From NCBI GenBank assembly GCA_025352265.1, contig JANXTS010000027.1, positions 1 to 64,000 on the forward strand: a DNA stretch of 64,000 nucleotides, read 5' to 3'. This document shows, one piece after another, positions 26,478 through 34,321 of the stretch (the first letter of the stretch is position 1; each line of letters opens with the position of its first letter). The position numbers and the translations under genes are program-made. Below the pieces are notes generated by a model. It did not search any database. It saw only the letters and a list, made by a program, of their open reading frames with translations, and was not told where the DNA came from. The stretch is from Variovorax sp. (GTDB lineage Bacteria; Pseudomonadota; Gammaproteobacteria; Burkholderiales; Burkholderiaceae_C).

Positions 26478-27995
26478 TCAGATGGCCTTCCAGTCGCCGG
26501 CCTGCTCGAATGCGAAGGCGGCGCGGTAGATCGTGGCTTCGTCGTAGAACTTGCCGACCAGCATCATCCCGACCGGCATGCCATCGACCAGGCCGCACGG
26601 CACGCTCATGGCCGGATGGCCGGTCACGTCGAACGGGCAGCAGTTGGGCAGCATCTCGAACGCACGGCCGATCACTTCCTCGACCGGTGCACCAGCGGCG
26701 GGCAACGGCGTGGCGGTCATGGGCAGGGTGGGCATCAGCAGAAGGTCGAAGTTGGCGAGCGAGCTGTCGTAGGCGGCCGTCAACTGGCGCGACAGGTTCT
26801 GCGACTTGGCGTAGAAGTGGCCGCGGTAGTGCTGGATGAAATACTCGCCCAGCACCATGGTGAGCTTGAGCGTTTCCGACAACTCGTCGGCCCGCTGTTT
26901 CCAGCCCGCGTGGAAGTCGACCATGCTGGTGACGTACAGGCCCTTCCAGTTGAAGCCATGCCCGTTGTCCTTCATCATCTGCTGGGTCGCGCCCTCGGCC
27001 GCGATCGGCAACCAGATCGCGGGACCGACCGCATGCATGGGCACCGACACTTCGCTCACGATGGCGCCAAGCCCGGCGAACACCTCGGCCGCCTTGCGCA
27101 CCTTTTCGTTCACCAAGGGGTCGGACTGCGGCCAGCCGAAGCCCTCAGTGACGATGCCGATGCGCATGCCCTTGACGCCGCCTTTCATGAGTTCGGCGTA
27201 GGGCTTGGATTCCTGGCCCGCATGCTGACGCGGGTCGAGCCCATCGGGCCCCGCAAGCACTTCGAGCATCAGCGCGTTGTCGGTGACGTTGTTGGTCATC
27301 GGACCGGTGTGGTCGATGGTCAGCTCGATCGGCATCACGCCGGTGTAGGGCACAAGTCCGTGCGTGGCCTTCATGCCATAGATACCGCAGTAGGAAGCGG
27401 GCATGCGGATCGAGCCGCCCTGGTCGCCACCGATGGCGAGGTCGACTTCTCCAGCGGCGACCAGCGCTGCGCTGCCGGACGACGAGCCGCCCGCCGAATA
27501 CCCCATGCGGTGCGGGTTGTGTACCGGCCCCGACGAACTGGTGTGCGAGCCGCCGGAAAAACAGAAGTACTCGCAGACCGACTTGCCCACCACGGTGGCG
27601 CCGGCGTCGAGCAGTCGAGTGACGACGGTGGCGTCGACGTTTGGCACGTAGCCTTCGAGCGTGGAGGCGCCATTCATCATGGGCACGCCTGCCAGGCACA
27701 CGTTGTCCTTGAGTACCACGGTCTTGCCGTCGAGCTTGCCGCCCGGCTTGCCCTTGATCGTGGTTTTGACGTACCAGGCACCGTACTTGTTTTCTTCGCC
27801 GAAGGGACGGTAGCCAGGCGTGCGCGCATAGGTCACGAGGGGCTGGTAGTCGGGCATCGCGTCGATCACATCGTAGGCATCGAAGTTGCCCTGCAGCAGC
27901 GCGTTATAGCTGGCCGCTTGCGATTCGGAGAGGTGGATGCCGAGACTCAGCGCAACGTCTTGCAACTGGTCGATGGTGGGGCGCTTGATGGCCAT
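26478..27995 (-). CDS. Amidase (amidase-signature family, nitrile-pathway type)
   Basis: A 505-residue amidase-signature enzyme. The catalytic Lys is in VVLKDNVC (Lys96), the glycine/serine loop is SAGGSSSGSAAL (167-178) and the nucleophile is Ser195 in GGDQGGSIR. The segments KYGAWYVKTTIKG and CEYFCFSGGSHTSS are typical of the roughly 500-residue amidases that accompany nitrile hydratases in Rhodococcus and Pseudomonas. No nitrile hydratase gene is nearby. It is the first gene behind the promoter at 28031-28059 and probably starts the operon that continues with the importer. It converts amides to acids plus ammonia. Confidence 0.9.
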   Translation of the reverse strand: MAIKRPTIDQLQDVALSLGIHLSESQAASYNALLQGNFDAYDVIDAMPDYQPLVTYARTPGYRPFGEENKYGAWYVKTTIKGKPGGKLDGKTVVLKDNVCLAGVPMMNGASTLEGYVPNVDATVVTRLLDAGATVVGKSVCEYFCFSGGSHTSSSGPVHNPHRMGYSAGGSSSGSAALVAAGEVDLAIGGDQGGSIRMPASYCGIYGMKATHGLVPYTGVMPIELTIDHTGPMTNNVTDNALMLEVLAGPDGLDPRQHAGQESKPYAELMKGGVKGMRIGIVTEGFGWPQSDPLVNEKVRKAAEVFAGLGAIVSEVSVPMHAVGPAIWLPIAAEGATQQMMKDNGHGFNWKGLYVTSMVDFHAGWKQRADELSETLKLTMVLGEYFIQHYRGHFYAKSQNLSRQLTAAYDSSLANFDLLLMPTLPMTATPLPAAGAPVEEVIGRAFEMLPNCCPFDVTGHPAMSVPCGLVDGMPVGMMLVGKFYDEATIYRAAFAFEQAGDWKAI

Positions 27996-28030
27996 GGCTG
28001 AGTCCGTCTTTTGCGTTGAAGGTTAACCGA

Positions 28031-28059
28031 ATTTTGTGAGTCGATAGTTCCTACGTCAA
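28031..28059 (-). promoter_or_regulatory. Predicted sigma-70 promoter of the amidase-importer operon
   Basis: On the minus strand TTGACG (28059-28054) and CAAAAT (28036-28031) are separated by 17 bp, a good -35 and a fair -10. The start of the amidase at 27995 is about 30 bp beyond the expected transcription start. The operator-like site at 28068-28081 lies just upstream of the -35, centred near -50. Confidence 0.5.
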
Positions 28060-28067
28060 GCAATTTG

Positions 28068-28081
28068 TTTTCCTTGGAAAA
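28068..28081. promoter_or_regulatory. Operator-like site 1 of the amide locus
   Basis: TTTTCCTTGGAAAA is a 6-bp inverted repeat (TTTTCC/GGAAAA) around TT. The same 14-base string GTTTTCCTTGGAAA recurs on the opposite strand at 29317-29331 in the other promoter region of this locus. The position upstream of a -35 suggests an activator site; repression from here would be unusual. Confidence 0.6.
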
Positions 28082-28104
28082 TAAAATACGTCGATCAGCC
28101 GCTT

Positions 28105-29250
28105 TCAAAAACGTGTCAGCACGCGAAAAGTATTGTCCTCGGCGCGTGCAAGATAGATCGGCACGCGGTTGATGCCACTGCCGTCGTATGCGGCGTCGCG
28201 GGCACTGCGGTAAACCAGCGGCGCGTGGCCCAGGTGCTCGCGGTCAATGTCCGATTGCAGATGGCCGTCGAGCAGCGCCGCGAGAAAATGCATGCCTTCA
28301 TAGGTCGACTGTCCGAAGGTGTTGAGCGTGGGCGCACGTTCGCCGAAGTGCGCGTGATAGCGCTCCTTGAAGGCCAGGTTGGACTCGGTGTCGAGGGTGG
28401 CGAAGTAGCCGCAAGCGACATAGAGTTCCTCCGAGTTGTCGGCGCCGATTCCCAGCAGCTCGTTCTCTCCAACGGCACACGACAGGCGCAGCATTTCGCG
28501 GTGCAGCCCGGCACGGCCGAACGCGCGGTTGAACTCGATGGCATCTTGGCCGACGAGGGACACCAGCACGGCGTCGGCACGGCACTGCCGCAGCGCGTCG
28601 AGCGCTGCTGAAAAATCCGTCGTGCCGAACGGAACGTAGCTCTCGCCGACCATGGCAGCGCCTGCCTCGGCGATGTAGCCGCGCGCCATGCGATGCGACA
28701 TTTGCGGCCAGATGTAGTCGTTGCCGATCGCGAACCAGCGTCGTGGACGTTTTCGCTGGCCCAGCCAAGCGATGGATGGCTGCAGTTGGCGGGCCGTGGT
28801 CTCGCCGATCGCGAACACGCCGGCGGTGGACTCTCCACCTTCGTATAGCGGGGTGTAGATGATAGGAATCTGGCCACCAACGGCGCGCAAGATGCGTTGG
28901 CGCACTCCACTGGTGTGCATGCCGATGATCGCGTCGATATCGCCAGCGTGCACCAGCTCGGTCAGCGCGGCTTCGATGTCGGCTGAGTCGTCTGCGGCGT
29001 TGACCGTCAGCAAACGGCAGGACCGCCCCCCGATGCCGGCCTCGCGGTTGAGTTCGGACACTGCGAGCTTCGCGCAAGCGAGCGCCGACGGCCCCCAGAT
29101 ACCGGCCGATCCGCCGAGCGGCACGCAGAGCGCGATGTTGAGTTCCGTACGCGCAAGCGGTGGGTGCGGGGGACGCGGCAAGTGCCAGGTGCCGCCATTC
29201 GGCGCGAGTACGGGCGACCGACGCATGACCGATTCAAGGGATAAAAACAT
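28105..29250 (-). CDS. AmiC-like cytoplasmic amide-binding sensor (Peripla_BP_6 family)
   Basis: A 381-residue protein of the type I periplasmic-binding fold. The ATG at 29250 has GGGAG upstream. No signal peptide is visible; the N-terminus MFLSLESVMRRSPVLAP is polar, so the protein is probably cytoplasmic like AmiC of Pseudomonas, which senses amides and restrains the antiterminator AmiR. The core begins LNIALCVPLGGSAGIWGPSALACAKLAVSE, followed by an IIGMHTSGVRQRI stretch and PIIYTPLYEGGES, all of AmiC/UrtA type. No AmiR (ANTAR) gene is adjacent; a MarR gene is divergent instead. A sensor role for the amide operon is inferred. Confidence 0.78.
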   Translation of the reverse strand: MFLSLESVMRRSPVLAPNGGTWHLPRPPHPPLARTELNIALCVPLGGSAGIWGPSALACAKLAVSELNREAGIGGRSCRLLTVNAADDSADIEAALTELVHAGDIDAIIGMHTSGVRQRILRAVGGQIPIIYTPLYEGGESTAGVFAIGETTARQLQPSIAWLGQRKRPRRWFAIGNDYIWPQMSHRMARGYIAEAGAAMVGESYVPFGTTDFSAALDALRQCRADAVLVSLVGQDAIEFNRAFGRAGLHREMLRLSCAVGENELLGIGADNSEELYVACGYFATLDTESNLAFKERYHAHFGERAPTLNTFGQSTYEGMHFLAALLDGHLQSDIDREHLGHAPLVYRSARDAAYDGSGINRVPIYLARAEDNTFRVLTRF

Positions 29251-29316
29251 CGGAGCTCCCAGGCATTGCACCAAGATGGCAGCAGGGATTGAAGTGTCGC
29301 AAAAATCGCGCCAATG

Positions 29317-29330
29317 CTTTCCAAGGAAAA
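29317..29330. promoter_or_regulatory. Operator-like site 2 of the amide locus
   Basis: CTTTCCAAGGAAAA reads TTTTCCTTGGAAAG on the minus strand and matches site 1 at 13 of 14 positions. It lies in the 118-bp gap between the divergent AmiC-like and MarR genes, 67 bp from the former start and 39 bp from the latter. The MarR protein encoded alongside is the likely binder. Confidence 0.6.
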
Positions 29331-29368
29331 CGATCGTTGCTAAACTGGAAAGATACCCTGCAGTCCTA

Positions 29369-29827
29369 ATGACAAAGCCTACCGCCACACCCATGCCTGA
29401 GCAAGACATCTCGCAGTACCTGGCCTATCTGCTGGCCTCCGCCAACCGGCGCATGCGCATCGGGCTGGCGCAGTCCATCGCTGCTGAAGAGGTGACGGAG
29501 GAGCACTGGCGCATCCTCCAGGTGCTTGCCGACGAGTACGGGCGCTCGATGGGCGATCTTGCGGAGACGGTGCTGCTCAACCACCCGGCGCTAACAAAGA
29601 ACATAGACAAATTGGTGAGCCGTGGCCTGGTGCAGCGTGCGGCCGACGCCTCGGACAGCCGCCGCGTGCTGGTCTACATCAGCGACCTGGGTCTCGAAAC
29701 GGTGGCGCGCCTGAAGAAGAGCGTCGACGCGCACCACGGTCAGCTGGAAGAGGCACTGGGGCCGCGCAAGACCAGCCAGCTCAAGAAGTTGCTCGAAAGC
29801 TTTATCGAGGAGTGCGAGACGCACTGA
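29369..29827 (+). CDS. MarR-family transcriptional regulator of the amide locus
   Basis: A 152-residue MarR protein. The frame from the ATG at 29369 gives a short polar leader before MPEQDISQYLAYLLASANRRM; the internal ATG at residue 9 is an alternative start. The recognition helix region is SMGDLAETVLLNHPALTKNIDKLVSRGLV (about residues 61-89) and the wing carries DASDSRRVLVYISD. It is divergent from the AmiC-like gene with operator site 2 between them. Its 3' end overlaps the convergent pcaQ by 26 bp. It probably controls the amide operon rather than pca genes. Confidence 0.85.
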   Translation: MTKPTATPMPEQDISQYLAYLLASANRRMRIGLAQSIAAEEVTEEHWRILQVLADEYGRSMGDLAETVLLNHPALTKNIDKLVSRGLVQRAADASDSRRVLVYISDLGLETVARLKKSVDAHHGQLEEALGPRKTSQLKKLLESFIEECETH

Positions 29828-30803
29828 GCCTGCCCGTGCGCTTCGGCACCTTGCGTTGCCGGGCAGCGTCGCGCAACAGCCCCACCATCGCACTGCAGGC
29901 AGCCGACGGCTCGGCTTCGGTGCGAAGCAGCAGTCCGACCGGCTCCTCGGTCCCGGGCGTATCGATGCGTAACCGCTCCAGCGTGCCGACCTGCAGGTCG
30001 TCGTGGACGGCGCCGAGCGGCGTGATCCAGATCGCATCGGACTGCGCCACCAAAGCGCGCGCCACCATCAGATCCAGTGTTTGCAATGCGTTCGGCGGCA
30101 CCACCAGGCCACGCGCGGAAAACAAGCTCTCGGTGCTGTGGTGCGGGATCGTGCCCTCGGCGAACACGACAAGCGGATAGGCAAGCACCGCCTGCACCGA
30201 CGCCGCGCGTCGGGCCAGCGGATGGCCGCTGCGAGCCACGAACACCAGCGGCTCTGCATAGAGCAGCTCGAAGCTGAGGCCCGTCATCAGTCGTGGATCG
30301 CTCATGCGGCCCGCCACAAGGTCGAGTTCGCCCGCGCGCAACGCGTCGAGCAGCACGGCATTGGCTGCGCTCTTCACGCTCACCTGCAATGCCGGCCAAT
30401 GGCTGCGCAGGCGGGCCAGGGCGAGGGGCAGCAGCGCCGGTGCCACGCTCGGAAGTGCGCCGATGCGCAAGCGGGCGAGCCGGCCACCCGCAGCAGGCGC
30501 GACCGCCTGCGCGCTGGCGTCGACCGCCTCCAGCACGCGCAGCGCGTGGCCGAGCAACTGCTCTCCCATCGGTGTCAGGCCCTGTACGCCACGCCGACCG
30601 GCACTGCTGCGCTCGACCAGCCGCGTGCCGGCGAGCGTCTCGAGCTCGACCAAAGTCTTGGAGATGGCCGGTTGGCTCAAAGCCAATCGCTCGGCGGCGC
30701 GCGCCAGGTTGCGCTCCTGCGCGATCGCGACGAAGCAGCGCAAGTGACGCAGCTGCACGTTGCGAGCGAAGGCCAGCGAGGAAAGAAGAGGGACGGCTTT
30801 CAA
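29802..30803 (-). CDS. pcaQ: LysR-family activator of protocatechuate genes (PcaQ-like)
   Basis: A 333-residue LysR regulator. The N-terminal helix-turn-helix reads VQLRHLRCFVAIAQERNLAR to QPAISKTLVELE (about residues 16-54), typical of PcaQ/GbpR proteins. No ATG is available: the frame opens with a TTG at 30803 (an in-frame TAA lies directly upstream), with AGG 5 nt before it; a GTG at 30758 is the alternative. The effector domain begins LRIGALPSVAPALLPLAL. It is divergent from pcaHG, the classical arrangement in which PcaQ activates pca genes with beta-carboxymuconate-type inducers. Confidence 0.85.
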   Translation of the reverse strand: MKAVPLLSSLAFARNVQLRHLRCFVAIAQERNLARAAERLALSQPAISKTLVELETLAGTRLVERSSAGRRGVQGLTPMGEQLLGHALRVLEAVDASAQAVAPAAGGRLARLRIGALPSVAPALLPLALARLRSHWPALQVSVKSAANAVLLDALRAGELDLVAGRMSDPRLMTGLSFELLYAEPLVFVARSGHPLARRAASVQAVLAYPLVVFAEGTIPHHSTESLFSARGLVVPPNALQTLDLMVARALVAQSDAIWITPLGAVHDDLQVGTLERLRIDTPGTEEPVGLLLRTEAEPSAACSAMVGLLRDAARQRKVPKRTGRLSASRTPR

Positions 30804-30815
30804 TTACCTGTGATT

Positions 30816-30852
30816 ATCGAAAAAGATCGAATCTTCAATTTACATGATCGAA
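30816..30852. promoter_or_regulatory. ATCGAA direct repeats in the pcaQ-pcaH intergenic region
   Basis: Three copies of ATCGAA start at 30816, 30826 and 30847, spaced 10 and 21 bp, about one and two helical turns. They lie in the 124-bp gap between divergent pcaQ and pcaH, about 76-112 bp upstream of pcaH. This is where a LysR activator would bind. I could not find a clear match to a published PcaQ box, so the assignment is tentative. Confidence 0.35.
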
Positions 30853-30927
30853 GACGACTTCTAAAGTGGTGCTTTTCGTTGACCGTCCGTTGAGTTACCC
30901 ACGAGACATCCAGACTGAAGACAAGCC

Positions 30928-31653
30928 ATGCTCGACCGCATCAAGAAATCCCTGCCAACGCTCTCACCGCGCGACTGGGCGAGCCATCCCGCGTACGTTT
31001 ATCCCGGCTACAAATCGACCGTGAAACGCGGTCCGCAACAGCCGTTGATACCGCTCAAGGCGTCGCTCGGCGAACTGCAGCAACCGGTCTACGGCCACAA
31101 CACCATCGGTGAGTTCGACCATGACTTGACGCGCAATGCTCGCCAAAACGGCGAGCCGCTGGGCGAACGCATGATCCTCACCGGTCAGGTGCTCGACGAG
31201 CGTCGACGCCCGGTCGCCAACACGCTGGTCGAGCTGTGGCAGGCCAACGCGTCGGGCCGCTACGTGCACAAGGTCGACCAGCACGACGCACCGCTCGATC
31301 CCAACTTTCTCGGTGCCGGTCGCTGCCTGACCGACAGCGAAGGCCGCTATCGCTTCCTGACCATCAAGCCGGGTGCCTATCCATGGGGCAACCACCCGAA
31401 CGCATGGCGCCCGCAGCACATTCACCTGTCGCTGTTCGGCCAGCATTTCGCGAGTCGCCTGGTCACGCAGATGTACTTCCCCGGCGACCCGCTGATGCAG
31501 TACGACCCGATGATCACCGGCACCCCGGAGCGCCATCGCAATCGGCTCATCGCCGACTTCAGCCTCGACGTCACAGAAGAAGGCTACGCGCTGGGTTACC
31601 AATTCGACATCGTGCTGCGTGGTGCCGACGAGACCCCGTTTGAAACCCGTTGA
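30928..31653 (+). CDS. pcaH: Protocatechuate 3,4-dioxygenase beta subunit
   Basis: A 241-residue subunit carrying the active-site Fe(III) of intradiol dioxygenase. The four ligands are recognisable: Tyr112 in SGRYVHK, Tyr151 in PGAYPWGN, and His164 and His166 in WRPQHIHLS. Length and the opening PAYVYPGYKSTVKRGP match PcaH. The enzyme opens protocatechuate to 3-carboxy-cis,cis-muconate. pcaG follows after 40 bp. Confidence 0.95.
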   Translation: MLDRIKKSLPTLSPRDWASHPAYVYPGYKSTVKRGPQQPLIPLKASLGELQQPVYGHNTIGEFDHDLTRNARQNGEPLGERMILTGQVLDERRRPVANTLVELWQANASGRYVHKVDQHDAPLDPNFLGAGRCLTDSEGRYRFLTIKPGAYPWGNHPNAWRPQHIHLSLFGQHFASRLVTQMYFPGDPLMQYDPMITGTPERHRNRLIADFSLDVTEEGYALGYQFDIVLRGADETPFETR

Positions 31654-31693
31654 TAGAGCAATAGACAAACATGCCGACAAGGAGACACGCACC

Positions 31694-32299
31694 ATGATGA
31701 GCGCACTGGAAGCCGATTTCGGGCAGACCCCTTCGCAAACCGTCGGGCCCTACTTCGCCTACGGCCTCACCGCCTCGCAATACGGCTATGCCTTCGATCA
31801 ACCTTTCGACGCGGTACTGGCACTCGAAGACGCCGAGGGTGAGCGCATCCGCCTCGAAGGTCGCGTGACCGACGGCGACGGAAATGTGATCGGCGATGCG
31901 CTGGTAGAGATCAGCCAGCCCGATGGCCAAGGCCACTATCCGCAGACCGTCGACGAGGCGCACGCCTCTGGATTTCGCGGGTTCGGCCGCTGCGGTACGG
32001 GCACTGAAAGCGACAATCGCTTCGTGTTCCATACGGTGAAGCCCGGCGCTGAGACCGCAGGCGAGGCACCGCATATCAACGTTATCCTGACGATGCGTGG
32101 CCTCCTGCTACACACCTTCACGCGAATCTATTTCAGCGACGAGGCGGATGCCAACGCCAAAGACGCCGTGCTGCAAAGCGTGCCCGCCGACCGCCGCGGC
32201 ACGTTGATCGCAGAACGCGTCGCGCAGAACGGCGCAGTGCGCTATCTTTTTGACATCCGCATGCAGGGCGATGGCGAAACAGTCTTCTTCGACGTCTGA
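31694..32299 (+). CDS. pcaG: Protocatechuate 3,4-dioxygenase alpha subunit
   Basis: A 201-residue alpha subunit. The ATG at 31694 has AAGGAG upstream (31679-31684) and gives the standard opening SQTVGPYFAYGL. It is homologous to PcaH but lacks the iron ligands, and contributes to the substrate pocket. The C-terminus YLFDIRMQGDGETVFFDV is the family's usual ending. The operon ends at the hairpin at 32322-32350; pcaB, pcaC and pcaD are not found here. Confidence 0.95.
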   Translation: MMSALEADFGQTPSQTVGPYFAYGLTASQYGYAFDQPFDAVLALEDAEGERIRLEGRVTDGDGNVIGDALVEISQPDGQGHYPQTVDEAHASGFRGFGRCGTGTESDNRFVFHTVKPGAETAGEAPHINVILTMRGLLLHTFTRIYFSDEADANAKDAVLQSVPADRRGTLIAERVAQNGAVRYLFDIRMQGDGETVFFDV

Positions 32300-32321
32300 A
32301 GCTCGGCACATCCGCACCCAC

Positions 32322-32350
32322 GAAAAAGCCCGCGCGAAGCGGGCTTTTTC
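32322..32350. terminator. Bidirectional intrinsic terminator between pcaG and the cytochrome c gene
   Basis: GAAAAAGCCCGC pairs perfectly with GCGGGCTTTTTC across a 5-nt loop (12-bp stem), with a T run on the plus strand and an A run that serves the minus strand. It lies 23 bp after pcaG and 27 bp beyond the end of the convergent cytochrome gene. Confidence 0.9.
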
Positions 32351-32376
32351 AATGCGTTGGACTGGCCGAATTGGCG

Positions 32377-33060
32377 TCAGTCCGCGCGGTGAATGAGCGA
32401 CTCGGGGATCGTTTTGACGTCGCCCGGCAACGTGCTTATGTAGCTGGCCAGTTCCTTCAGTTCAGCCACGCTGTACTTCTTCGCCTGACCGCCCATGATG
32501 GCGTTAGCACGACCGACCATCGGATGATTGTCGGCCTTGTACGCCTTGAGTGCGACAAACAGGTAGTCGGGGTACTGGCCGGCCAGCTTGGGCACAGTGC
32601 TGTCGTTCGGGCTGTTGAAATTGGCCCCGTGGCACTTGGTACAGGCATTGGCTGAATCCCGAGCGACGAGTGCTCCGACTTCCTTGCTGGGAGCCTTGGC
32701 CAGCGCAGCCGGTGGTGCGTCGCCTTCTTTAAGGCCAAGCTGGCTGTAGTAGGCAGCGAGATCGACGATGTCTTGCGGGCTGAGGGTGTCGGCGATGGCA
32801 CGCATAGTCGGGTGCTTGCGGTCGCCCCCCTTGTATGCAGTCAGCGCGGACACGATGTAGGTGGCGCTTTGGCCAGCGATCATCGGCACCTTGTGGATCT
32901 CAGGAAAGCTCGCCTGGTACCCGACGATGCCGTGGCAACCCACGCACATAGCGATTTTTTTGGAGCCGTCTTTTGCGTTGCCGGTGAGCGTTTGGGACTG
33001 AGCCGAAACCGTCACGCAAGCGACAGCGAAGGCAAACATAGTGGTCAACAACTTGTTCAT
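32377..33060 (-). CDS. Dihaem cytochrome c (c4-like), periplasmic
   Basis: A 227-residue exported cytochrome. The start MNKLLTTMFAFAVACVTVSAQS (ATG at 33060) gives a Sec signal of about 20 residues. Two c-type haem sites are seen: CVGCH at residues 39-43 and CTKCH at 140-144, each in a domain of about 90 residues, with the sixth-ligand Met candidates HPTMRAIA and HPMVGRANAIM. This two-domain layout is that of cytochrome c4/c553-type electron carriers to terminal oxidases. Its single-gene context does not name a partner. Confidence 0.9.
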   Translation of the reverse strand: MNKLLTTMFAFAVACVTVSAQSQTLTGNAKDGSKKIAMCVGCHGIVGYQASFPEIHKVPMIAGQSATYIVSALTAYKGGDRKHPTMRAIADTLSPQDIVDLAAYYSQLGLKEGDAPPAALAKAPSKEVGALVARDSANACTKCHGANFNSPNDSTVPKLAGQYPDYLFVALKAYKADNHPMVGRANAIMGGQAKKYSVAELKELASYISTLPGDVKTIPESLIHRAD

Positions 33061-33211
33061 TTTGCGCGCACAATCTCTTGGAGATTTCAATTTCTCTATC
33101 AACTTTCGATTATATGCGGCGGCTCTTCGCAGCTCCGCGTGGAACGCGCCGATCTGGTTGCATCGCAACTCGACTGTGTTCTTTTATCCACCCTCCTGCA
33201 CCAGCTCATCC

Positions 33212-34066
33212 ATGAAATTCAAGGGTTCAGACAACTACGTTGCCACGCAAGACCTGATGCTGGCAGTCAACGCCGCCATCACGCTCAAACGGCCCCTGCT
33301 GGTCAAAGGGGAACCCGGCACCGGCAAGACGATGCTGGCCGAAGAAGTGGCGCAAGCACTCGAACTGCCGCTACTCCAGTGGCACATCAAGTCAACCACC
33401 AAGGCCCAACAGGGCCTGTATGAATACGACGCCGTCAGCCGACTGCGCGATTCACAACTGGCCGACGTAGACGGTGGCGAGCGCGTCAAAAATATACACA
33501 ACTACATCTTGAAGGGCGTGCTTTGGCAAGCCTTCACGGCCGAAGAACCGGTGGCGCTGCTGATCGACGAAATCGACAAGGCAGACATCGAGTTCCCGAA
33601 CGATCTGCTGCGAGAAATCGACCGCATGGAGTTCTACTGCTACGAGACGCGTGAACTCATTCGCGCCAAGCACCGGCCGCTGGTGTTCATCACCTCGAAC
33701 AACGAGAAAGAGTTGCCCGACGCGTTTCTTCGCCGTTGCTTCTTCCACTACATCAAGTTCCCCGACGCAACCACGATGAAGCAAATCGTCGACGTGCACT
33801 TCCCCGGCCTGAAGCAAGAGTTGCTGACCGCCGCAATGAAGACGTTTTACGACGTGCGCAACTTGCCAGGCCTCAAGAAGAAGCCTTCGACCTCTGAATT
33901 GCTCGACTGGCTCAAGCTACTCGTCGCCGAAGACATTCCGCTCGAAGCGCTACAAAGTAAGGAAGCCAAGGTGGCAGTGCCACCGCTGGTCGGCGCGCTG
34001 CTGAAGAACGAACAGGACGTGACGCTGTTCGAGAAGCTCGTCTTCATGCAGCGCAACAATCGCTGA
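33212..34066 (+). CDS. MoxR-family AAA+ ATPase
   Basis: A 284-residue AAA+ protein. Walker A GEPGTGKT is at residues 33-40, Walker B LLIDEIDKAD near 112-121 and the sensor TSNNEKELPDAFLRRC near 165-180. The ATG at 33212 gives MKFKGSDNYVATQDL, the typical start of this subfamily. MoxR proteins act as chaperone-like ATPases together with VWA-domain partners; the partner is encoded at 34943 in the same direction. Confidence 0.9.
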   Translation: MKFKGSDNYVATQDLMLAVNAAITLKRPLLVKGEPGTGKTMLAEEVAQALELPLLQWHIKSTTKAQQGLYEYDAVSRLRDSQLADVDGGERVKNIHNYILKGVLWQAFTAEEPVALLIDEIDKADIEFPNDLLREIDRMEFYCYETRELIRAKHRPLVFITSNNEKELPDAFLRRCFFHYIKFPDATTMKQIVDVHFPGLKQELLTAAMKTFYDVRNLPGLKKKPSTSELLDWLKLLVAEDIPLEALQSKEAKVAVPPLVGALLKNEQDVTLFEKLVFMQRNNR

Positions 34067-34071
34067 GTCAG

Positions 34072-34317
34072 ATGGCTCAAACGCCGCACCCGACGAGCCA
34101 GTTACTCGTTCTTGGCGTCGCACAGGCGGTGCTGTTCGTCGTGGGAGGTTTGCTCGGCCGGTGGATCGGCATGGCGTTCGGCATCGATGCCTTTGCCAGC
34201 GCCGGCTACAGCGCTCGCGAGATGGTCGGCATCCTGCTGGTGGGCCTCGGTGCCGGCGGTGGTCTGCAGTTGGCACGTGTTTGGTACACGCGCCGGTATG
34301 GAAACCCCAGAGGCTGA
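34072..34317 (+). CDS. Small two-segment membrane protein
   Basis: An 81-residue protein with two hydrophobic stretches, about residues 11-36 (LLVLGVAQAVLFVVGGLLGRW onward) and 50-65 (MVGILLVGLGAGGGL), joined by a short polar turn. It starts 5 bp after the MoxR gene and ends just before the GNAT gene, inside a gene row that leads to the VWA partner. I do not recognise the family. Its spacing and orientation suggest a real gene, although no strong ribosome site is seen. Confidence 0.55.
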   Translation: MAQTPHPTSQLLVLGVAQAVLFVVGGLLGRWIGMAFGIDAFASAGYSAREMVGILLVGLGAGGGLQLARVWYTRRYGNPRG

Positions 34318-34321
34318 ACAG

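Noticed and set aside
26616..28001. 461-codon open frame opposite the first amidase.
   Set aside because: It mirrors the amidase gene in a high-GC sequence, has Gly/Ala/Arg/His-rich composition and no recognisable motif.
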